Below are positions 1 through 10,247 of a stretch of DNA of 64,000 bases, in pieces. The DNA is taken from NCBI GenBank assembly GCA_964036275.1, contig OZ038439.1, positions 10,682,904 through 10,746,903 of the forward strand, written 5' to 3'. Both the position numbers and the translations under genes were made by a program. Source of the stretch: Litoditis marina. Its lineage: Eukaryota > Nematoda > Chromadorea > Rhabditida > Rhabditidae. How positions within the stretch are numbered: position 1 is the stretch's first letter; each line of letters opens with the position of its first letter. The notes under the pieces were generated by a model. That model was not told the origin of the DNA. It saw only the letters and a list, made by a program, of their open reading frames with translations, and did no database searches.

Positions 1-536
1 GTAAATTACAGAAAAAGCAACCAGCAAACGTTCACTTTCTGTCCGGTAAACAGATGTGTTTCGATTATTTGGAGGATTATTTGGAGGATTCTAAAGAGAA
101 TTCGCTCAGTCCTGTTACCTCTATCTGATTAATGTTTACTGTTTAATTTGTGTGATAAATAGAGAACGCAGTAGTATTGAATTTATCAAGAGAAACTCGT
201 TCTTCTGCACGATTCATAGAGATTGCGCAACTTTTCATTTTCATAAATTTCTATGATCACTTTTTACAAAAAGTGGGATATTTTCTAGAAATCTGGTATT
301 GTTCGTACACAGAGAACTCAGTGGGCAACGACATGAGCATGAACAAGCCAAGTTTGCCGATAGTTTCCACGTTTGGACGAGAAGTAGGAATGAAAGAACG
401 GTTCCATGCCATTTCTACTTGATGGGTTATGATAGGAGGTGTGTTTTTTCTTTTTTTCATAGCCTATTCATAGTTCGTTAGAAACGAAACTTTTTCTCAT
501 GTTTTTTGAAGTATATTCTTTCTAGGTCCTGCCGCA
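1..536. other. Upstream region of the first gene
   Basis: No convincing exon was found here. The last bases, ending in a TTCTTTCTAG acceptor-like site at about 525, lie 11 bases before the chosen start codon at 537. That is the usual position of a spliced-leader acceptor in nematodes. Short open frames in both strands overlap each other and show no splice logic or recognisable domain. Confidence 0.4.
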
Positions 537-3500
537 ATGATTTTTCTACTAGTATTTGTGAGTGGTCTTCCGAGTTGTAGAAGCAGAAAGATAGAATCCA
601 GGTTTGGAATACGCAATCAACGAACATTTTTTTCTCGGTTCCTGGCTTAGCTAACTGTGTGGTTCTAGATCAGAATGGCTGCAACATCACTGTCATCTTA
701 TCAATTTTACATTGTAAAATTGGACTTAGAGATAAGATTTCAATATTGCAATCATTGTACACTAGAAAACACGTAATTATATACACCTACAATCATGATT
801 AATACATTTGTGTTACCTCCGTGACCGTAAAATGCTGATATTTTCTATGAAGTCTCAAATGTGAGGGGTATTGATTGTTTCGAGAATTCAGGCACGGTAG
901 CAAAGAAAACACCGAAAAATAAAGTTGCGAACTCGCTCTGCTTAACCACGTTATCACATTCTCGTCACATCATTCTGTCGAATTTCACATGTTATGGCTG
1001 AAGAACTCGAAAATCTCTAGACCAGGGTAGGCTTTTCGGAGCACTTTGCTCGGTGCTAGTAGTGAACTTCAATTACCCCAAGATAAAAGTACGCAAATCT
1101 TTTCTCAAGAACTCAAACTACATTTTTCAGAAGCCCAACTCCCCGTGAACCAGCTAAACCTCCCACAAACTCCCCTTCAGTAACGAGGTGGTCCAGCTCA
1201 GCTCTATCAAATAGAAGGAAGAGAGAAGTGTCGACACCGATTCCACCTGCAGTCCCAGCGCCAACTTTGGCGGAAACAACTCAGGCACCGGTTGGTATTA
1301 GAAATGTTGTTTCTGAAGGATGAGTAAGAAAAAGAGCCCTCCTTCAGGATAAGAGTGTCGCAAAATAGTGCACAAAGTGAGAGATGCAGGGAGAGATGGA
1401 GAAGTCGGGATGTTCCTGACTACGTCCTCAACTCAGCTACCAATATGACTAAACCTGGTTACAAAGACAATGAAAAACATGCTAAATAGTGTATTCACTT
1501 ATTCAGCTGTCAATGTAAACAGCGTTTGGATAGCAATAAAAATTGTGTCAATTACTGTACTAAAGGACTAATTGCGGCGGACCTCTTATAGGTCCCGCCG
1601 CGCCCTTTTCTGTACCGCCCTTTCGAATTATTGATTCGAAAGGCGCGTAAATTTCACTTTTTCGTTTTCTACTTTAGTGACAGGTGCAATTTTATTCTTC
1701 TGTATTGATAGTTATCGTCAACAAGTATTATTCAGTTTTCCTGCTCTCAATTATGGTGAAAATTTCATAATTATTAGTATTAATAGTCCACTTTTCAGAG
1801 ATTTTAGCATATTATATATAGTATAATTATTGTTTGAGTTTAGGTAATACTCTAGTTATGTCGACGACTTTCAATGCGTCAGAGGGAGGGACTCCGGAAG
1901 CGCAGCAGTTGTGTGCCAACATTTTTGCCATGATTCAGCCAGAGATGGCAAAACTCTTCTCGATGGAAAAAGCTCGGGCGAAATCTTTCGACCCGCCTAA
2001 GCTTACCTCGAAGGGATTACAAGCACAGGCAGCGCTCAACTGCAAACTTCTCACAGCACTCCATCCGATAGCGGACCATGAGGATCCACGGGTCGTTGCT
2101 GCTGTTAAGACCGCAATGGAGCTGTTGGAGGGCAGAAATGCCGATCTCGTCTTGGCTGATTCAACTCCGGACGGGTTCCGCATGGTCGAGAAATTGGAAG
2201 TTATTAAAGGTCTCGGCACGTCCACTCAAAGCCCAGCACAACTACTGGCTCTCACTTCTCTCATGGCTCAGCCAGACAGGAAACGTCCTCGCGAAGCATC
2301 TCCTTCTCGTCCGTCCCAGCCCTTTCGGAACAGGGGTTCCGGATACCAACGTCAGCCGGAATCCCGCTACAACGACGAATACGAGAGTCTCGTACGCGAA
2401 AACGCCCGTCTTCGAGCGGAACATGCTCGACCTCGCTACAGCCCTCCTGAGCTCTACCAAAGAAATCCCGTCCCCAGCACCTCCTCTCCAGCCGTCTGTC
2501 ACAACTGCAGGATGCCCGGGCACTTTGCCCGTGATTGTCGCCAAAGAAAGTTCTGAATGTAAGTCACTTTCATATTCTACGGGTCTCACCCGTAATGTTC
2601 AGTTTTGGCGTAATTTAGGCGCCCCAGCCTGGATATGTCACGTTATCTCTCATGGATTATCTCTAACTCTAGCTCCATATTTTCAGCCTTCTCGGTTGCA
2701 ATTTTCCGCTCATAGGAAGGGAGCAATGCAGTTTTCTGATTTTGTTTCAGGTGAAATAGACGAGTTGCTCCTCAAGGGGGCCATAGAGAAGGTCGACGTT
2801 GCTCCCGTCGTATTGAATCCGTTGCAAGTTGTCGCAAGAGGTGAGAAAAAGCGATTAATATTGGATCTTTCAGGAGTGAATAGGTTCATACAGAACCCCA
2901 AATTTCGCTTGGAGGATATCTATACCGCCTGGCCTGCATTAGCAGGTGCCAAATTTGCATGCAGTTTCGATTTTCGAGGCGGGTATCACCATATTGCTAT
3001 TTCGGAAGCGGATAGACCACTTCTAGGGTTTAAATGGTCCAAATGCGGTGAAGAGACTTTTTATCAATTTACCGTAATGCCTTTCGGATTATCATCGGCG
3101 CCCTACGTGTTCACTAAGTTTTTTAGACCGCTCCTCAAAAAATGGAGGGAGCAAGGCATCACTATCTTTCTTTATTTGGACGACGGCTTAATTCTAGGAG
3201 AAACATTTCAAGAGTGTCTTAGTGCTTCCACACAGGTGAAAGACGATTTAATGAGCGCTGGTATTACGCTAGCAGACGAAAAGTGTATCTGGAAACCAGC
3301 GTCGTCCATTACTTGGTTAGGTTACCTGTTGAATCTCGAAACTCATACAGTCAGCGTCACAGAAAAACGTATTACGGAAGCGTTAGCTCGTATAGATTCG
3401 CTCCTGGAGCATGTTTCTCCATCGGTCCTGGGCCGCCAACGTGTCCTGGGCACAATTGTTTCAATGCATCATGTTCTAGGTCAGGCTTCACTCAGAAGCG

Positions 3501-6500
3501 GTCACCTCAGTGCCACAGTGGCCAAAGCACAGTTCGAAGGGCTTCCCACGCATACCTGCATGCCGCTCTCAAACGCGGAAATAGGTGAGTTACAGTTTTG
3601 GAAAACGCATCTTCCCACTAGGGCGCACAAATCATGCTCATCTCCCGCCGCTTTTCAGCTGTTTATCGAGACGGACGCGTCCGCTAGGGGAATAGGTGGT
3701 ATCATCAAGTTTCCGGGTAGCTCTGTTAACCTAGCCACGTTTTCACACGATTTCGGACCAAGTTGGGCCGCAAAATCTAGTACATGCAGGGAACTAACGG
3801 GTATATTATATGCAGTTGAAGCGTTTCGAGAACGCATCAGGAACGCAAGGGTTTGTATTCGTTCTGACAGTCAAAGCGCAGTAGCTATATTGGAGAAAAA
3901 CAGCTCAGTAGACGAGCTACGCGAAATAGCGTTAGCCATTTGGGACACAATCGAATCTTGCTCAGCGAATGTGGAATTCGCGTGGATTCCAAGAAATATG
4001 AACGTAGTGGCCGATCAACTGAGTAGGGAAATTGATTACGATGATTGGGGAGTAAGGGACATTTTCTTCAACCGATGTGCAGAAAAATGGGGCAGTTTTT
4101 CCAGTGATTGTTTTGCGTCAGCCGCGAATAGAAAATGCGACACATATTTCAGCAAAGCTAGCAGCCCAGACTCTTCCGGAATCGATGCGTTTCACAACTT
4201 CCATGAGATTGCCAGACTTGGACTGGCTTGGTGGGTTCCTCCGCCTCATTTGATACCTAAACTGATTCAAACAGCGTCATCTTATGGTGCGAAAGGAGTT
4301 TTGGGCTGTCCCGTTTGGGAATCACACGCTTTCTTCAAACATTTGAAAAAGGCCGATGGAAACTGGCGCGAGTTCATCAAAGACACGCTCCAGTTTCCAG
4401 TAGGCACGAAACTACTGGTACCAGGTCCCGGTAGCAAAGAAGCATCCTCCTTCGCTTCTGAATTTCTACATTTTCCGTTTATATTCATTCTCTGCGATTT
4501 TACTAGTCCCAAGGCTCATTAATCTACTATACATGAAACGATTCCTCCTATACTGTACTTTGGTACAGTAATTGTATTTATTTGAGAGTCCGACTCGAAG
4601 AGGAGGGCGATAAAATAATTGTGTCAATTACTGTACTAAAGGACTAATTGCGGCGGACCTCTTATAGGTCCCGCCGCGCCCTTTTCTGTACCGCCCTTTC
4701 GAATTATTGATTCGAAAGGCGCGTAAATTTCACTTTTTCGTTTTCTACTTTAGTGACAGGTCCCACCCGCCCGCCCTTTTAGTTTTCTAATAACGTTTTG
4801 TAGAGTGTATGGCTCGTTTCAGGAGGCGAACGTAAGTCCGCTCTTCTTGCGACTCTACAAAGCTGCGAAAATATGGGTCTTCGTCGTTTATGGCAAGATC
4901 TCGCGAGCCGGCTGATGAACGGACGGGCTAAGTCAACTATAGCCGCCTACAAAGCGGCTTCAATTCGACGATCGTCCTGGTTAGGTAAGTAGAAACATTA
5001 TTTCGTTCCCACATTAATATTTCGTTCTAATCGCTCGGTTCAGTTTTTCGACGTGCATGGTTTATTATTTCGATTTTGTTATTTGTTAGTTTAGCCGACG
5101 TTTTTAGCCGTAGTCATGTTCAGCAAAAGACGGTTAGCCGAATGGGTTTATCTCGGGTATACGCTGGTAAATGTCGTATGAAGCTTATAGTGAATGTTGT
5201 AGATCGAGTCGGCCTACCGGACAACCCCTCAGGGGTATTGATCTATCTGTCCGATAGAGCGGCGAACGTAGGACCTTCATCTCTGGCTCTGGAACTGGCA
5301 GCTTTTAAGTTCTGCAACGACCCGCCTGAGTCTCCCACATTGAAACTAGCGTCATTGATAGTTTCTGGAGCAGCTCGGACAGGGAAGAAGGAGCCAACCC
5401 CAGCAGCAACCGAAGGTGAGCAAGCTAGTACGGGCATTAATTTTTGTTTTTTTCTTCTAGCGTAGTTCGCTAGCTGTGTCTTTCATTCACGAAGAACATA
5501 CGTAATATGTCTCTTGATCATACGTTTATCAATATTACTCCTCTACGTTCACTTCTATCAGAAAGAGTATGCATAATACGTATTTGTTTGCCCCAGACGT
5601 ATGTATATTCAGCACACCCCGTTAAGTACTATTGGCGCACAGTATCGTCCGTTTAAGGTTTGGTTCAGTAGGTGGAAGCCTAGGGGCTACGAGTAGACGC
5701 AATATTTATATTAGCCTTTTCCAGACAACATACGAGAAGTGATCAAGTGGTACGGGCATAACGACTCTGTGAAAAACCACAGAGGAGTAGTGGCAGTATT
5801 GCTCTCATGGGTCGGTCTCCTTCGCGTATCCGAGGCTGCCAATCTCAAGTGGGGGGACCTGCGCCTCGAGAACGATCGACTGGAATTGACAGTCAAACGC
5901 GCAAAGAATGATCAGTTAGCGAAAGGTGAGCAAAACCGATCTTCTTTTATATTTCTCTAGAACTTTCGGGTTATCAACGCCAAGTGTTCAAGAGCGCTCT
6001 TTATTTATTTTTATTCAAGAACGAGTGGGAAAATAACGGTTTTACAAGTAGTACGCCTTAGAGCAGAGTACCTGTTACATATATCGTTCATTGCTCAGGT
6101 CGTTCCACATTCGTGGAATACAAGAGCGGCGGGACACTCCACTGCATCATCGAAGCCTGGAGGAACAGACAGCATCAGCCTCCTACAGAAGATGCTTATG
6201 TTCTAGCCAACCTGAACAACGGCGCTAAGATGTCGGAACCGGCCCTGGCCAAAGAGGCCAAGCGAATCATGCAAGAAGCAGGTTAGCGTTTGAACAGTTG
6301 CCAGTTTTCTCCTGTTGTTTTTTATTCATTTTCTTTCTGCAATCTTGTTTTATCGGAAGAAGTCGTATTTCGCGTAGCATTAGCAAGTCAATAAGTAGCG
6401 TCATACGTTTATACGAGAGAGTATCATTGAGTAAAACTTACAGCTTTTAGAGGGGAAGGTCCCTATTAGGTCCCGGTCGTTTAGTTTTGCATCGGCTACA

Positions 6501-9500
6501 GCAGAAAAAAAGAGAGGAACGTATATAAGTGTGGTATTATCAGAAAATATTGCTCAGGTTGCCCAGTCAGCTTGACACACCACGCGTTGCGTAGAGGATC
6601 TGCCCAATCGGCTCTGGCAGCAGGCGTCGGCCGCGAGCAAATTCAGCAAAGAGGGAGATGGCGGTCAGCAAACGGGATGAACGCGTATCTGAAAGATTGT
6701 GTTGAGGGTCAGGGCGGTCTATCCACTCTACCCGATTCAGCGTAGTGTGGTTGTGCCCGTGTTTATCATCGGTTATCTAAGTCGATGTTGTTATACCAAT
6801 GTTGTTGTTTCGTTGTTGTGTTGTTGGTATCAAGTATGTTCTGTATGGTCGGGGGCAAGAGGCAGCCTTCAGGGCAGTCCGTGCAATAAAGATGCCTTAA
6901 TAATTTTGTTCAGCACACGAGTGGTTCACAAGCACAGAAAACAGTTAGAAATCGGGAACGTATTCTTCCTTTCTTTCCACACAACTATATACCTCTAATA
7001 GCAAGCGGTAATAGCGGTCGGAACTTCCACATACTCACCAGAACCAACCACTCATGATGACAATGCATAAAACAACTCCAAATAAAATACATTACCATGC
7101 TTTCTTTCTCTCAATCTCAAGGCATTAGGTCGCAAGTCTCTATCTCAAGGTCTCTATCTCATTAAAGCTCAATTAATTTAACTTTCACTCAACATACAAG
7201 ATTTTCATTATCTTTATTTCCAACGCGCCGATCGTCATCATCCGGCGACAACCTACCGATATGCCAGCCGATCGATACGCAGCCTCACAGAACACTCAAC
7301 CAAGAAACCGATCAATGATACTATATTGTGTTGTACCTGTCCACTATACATGAAACGATTCCTCAACTATACATGAAACGATTCCTCCTATACTGTACTT
7401 TGGTACAGTAATTGTATTTATTTGAGAGTCCGACTCGAAGAGGAGGGCGATAAAATAATATGTGCTTCATTGTAAGATTAAACCTCCTTCTAGAGAATCG
7501 GAAAAGAGTTATAACATTTTGAAATTTAGTGTTAGATAACTGGTTCTTTTTTCCAGAAGAAGTCGCATCTGTCCGAGAAAAGTGAGTGAATTTTACTGAA
7601 AACTTTGTTCGTTGTAATTTTGTTCGTTGTAATTTCAGTTTTCAGAGAAAACTGGTTTACTTTAATTGAATTCATTCGGTTTCTCCCGAGATATGTTTAC
7701 CGAAATTCTAATTTGTTTTCAGACAACCTGAAAGCTGTTATCAAAATCGCCGAAATAGCCAGGTAATTAACTCACTTGCATGGTTTTTCTTCGCAGTTCA
7801 AATCACTACTAAAAAAGTTTGATCTAAACGGTTGTGATTTAACAAACTTGCATTGTAGTTTTATCACATAGTGAGCGTAACAAGTTACAGTGAGTACTTA
7901 CACTTAAAAACAAAATCTTCAATACGAAAACCTAGACGTTTTTCGAGTGCTTTTACCTGCTCAGAACCTGCATTGAAGCTACCAAGTCGCACGGTTCTGT
8001 AGCAGACCTAATAGAAATGGTACCGACTATATCAACCGACAATTGTTTTCCAGAAACCCCGGATTCGACCCCGACCAGCTGATTTGGCTGTTCATACCGT
8101 TCAGCATCTCCACTGCCTACGTGATGTTCGTGCTTTTCTCGAGGGTCGTATTCCATAATGAGATGGCAGAAGGTAAGTTTTTTGGTCTTTTTTTCAGAAT
8201 TCCGCCTAAACTATCGGAAAGGACCAAATGATGTATGTTCCCTATCCCGATGCGTTTGTAGTTCGATTCCGTTGCGTTTCCATTGAAACTCGCCAATCAT
8301 GGCGTGTATCAAGATCAAACAAAAACGAAGATTTAGTTACTTAGAAGTACAATCTTACCTATCGTTCCTGTACTACTTGTTCTTGACGTGACCATATATT
8401 ATAGAGTAAATTTGACACCGATTTTCATATTCGTACCTTTTTGAGCTGAACACAAACAGAATAAGATTGCATCTTTGACCAGTACACAGAATATAAAAAA
8501 TAGTAAATAAATCTCATCTTACAGGCAATGATCAATCTACATTGGACAAGGTACGTTTCTACTGCCAGTTTGGTCAGCACTGAGGCCGTATTCATGAACA
8601 TCCCCGCATTTTCATCAGAACCTGCGTCTCCCCCAACACACGTTATTTATCTGCTACTGCGCTCACCGGAATAAAAGTCTATGGATATTCATGAAAAAGT
8701 GGGGGCCCAACGACTGTGAGATTTGTCTTCTGCTGTGCGCCCCTTAGACAGCTACTCTCAAATGGAGCAGCTACTGCTACAAAAACCGGAAAATACTTAT
8801 ATACTCAAGTAAAACTGTTCATTACAAACATACAAAAGTCGTAAAATATTTTTTTAAACATGTAAACTATAATATACAAATCACAGCTGCGAAAGAGAGA
8901 ACAACTGTTGAATAATATGCCAAGTGTTATAGCACCTAGAGTTGAAGTAAAGACCAAAACTGCAAATCATTGTGTACAAAACCAGAATCTCTATAGTTGA
9001 CTACGTTGAGTTAACATCTGTGATTTGTATATTATAGTTTACATGTTTAAAAAAATATTTTACGACTTTTGTATGTTTGTAATGAACAGTTTTACTTGAG
9101 TATATAAGTATTTTCCGGTTTTTGTAGCAGTAGCTGCTCCATTTGAGAGTAGCTGTCTAAGGGGCGCACAGCAGAAGACAAATCTCACAGTCGTTGGGCC
9201 CCCACTTTTCATGAATTTTTCTCTTTTTGTACACATGCCGTAGGTATGTAGAGAGGTGGTTCGATCTGTACGGTGAAGATGAAATTGTTTTCCTGATGAA
9301 CCACTTGTCAAGTACTATCATCATTCGTAAAAAACCATGACGTCAATATTGCAGTTCTAAAAACTTACTTTATCTGCCCTTCAGAGTCCCAGAATACGTC
9401 ATGTTTGAATGAAGTTTTATCGTGAATTGACCATTTTTAAGAAACTCTCAGCATTCGAAAACATACGTCACGTCTTTTTTTGAAAGTTGACGTAATCGGG

Positions 9501-10214
9501 CGTTCTGAATTCCAGAACAAGTCATACTGAGATGAAGTTTCATCGTTAATCTACCATTTTTAAGATATTTGCATCATTTGATGAAATATTCGACGTCAAC
9601 TTTGCACTTTCCAAAATTGACGTCATCCGGCTTTCAGAATCCCAGAATACGTCATGTTTAGATGAAGTTTCACCGTTAATACCCCACCTGCCCACTGTTA
9701 TCATCATTTGGAGAAACATTTGACGTCAACTTTACACTTTTTAATTTGGACGTCATCCGGGCTCCAGAATCCGTGATGACGTCCTTTATGTAAAACGCTT
9801 CCGTGATACGCGACTAGTTTGTGACTACTAGCCGTTTGAAAAGTAATTTGACATCAACTTTGCTTTTTTCAATTATGACGTCATCCGAGCTCCAGAATCC
9901 TCAATGACGTCATCAGTAGAAGACTTACATCTAAATCGATGTCAGTTCATGTCTTGGTATCATACTTCAAATTTTACTTGAATTGGTTAAACCTGAGCTG
10001 AGTTATAACGCAATTTGATTTACCCTGACAGAGAGGGCGAGAGAGTGCACGAAATGAAGAGACGCAGAGACATTTTCAAAGACCTATAACTTAATGAAAA
10101 ATAATTTTTTTCGAAAAAAAGTTTGCGCCCCCAAAGTTTGAATGGGGTATCTATCGTGTCCCAAATTTTCAGTCAAATCGGTTCACACATAAAAATATCC
10201 CAGGAGTGCGCACC

Positions 10215-10247
<33 letters not shown>

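Larger units (their letters stand above)
1541..7459 (+). mobile_element. PAT-like (DIRS order) retrotransposon, apparently full length
   Basis: This is a tyrosine-recombinase retrotransposon rather than an LTR element. It has gag, then RT/RNase H, then a tyrosine recombinase, flanked by split direct repeats in the order A1 ... B1-A2 ... B2. A1 and A2 are identical over 145 bp, and B1 and B2 over 94 bp. This is the layout of PAT elements: joining the right end to the left end in a circle recreates the internal B1-A2 junction. No methyltransferase frame was seen, as expected for PAT rather than DIRS1. No target-site duplication is evident, which also fits recombinase-mediated integration. All catalytic motifs inspected are intact. 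The element sits in sense orientation inside intron 2 of the surrounding gene. Confidence 0.92.

Noticed and set aside
1541..7459. LTR retrotransposon
   Set aside because: There are no long terminal repeats, protease or DDE integrase; split repeats and a tyrosine recombinase place it in the DIRS order.
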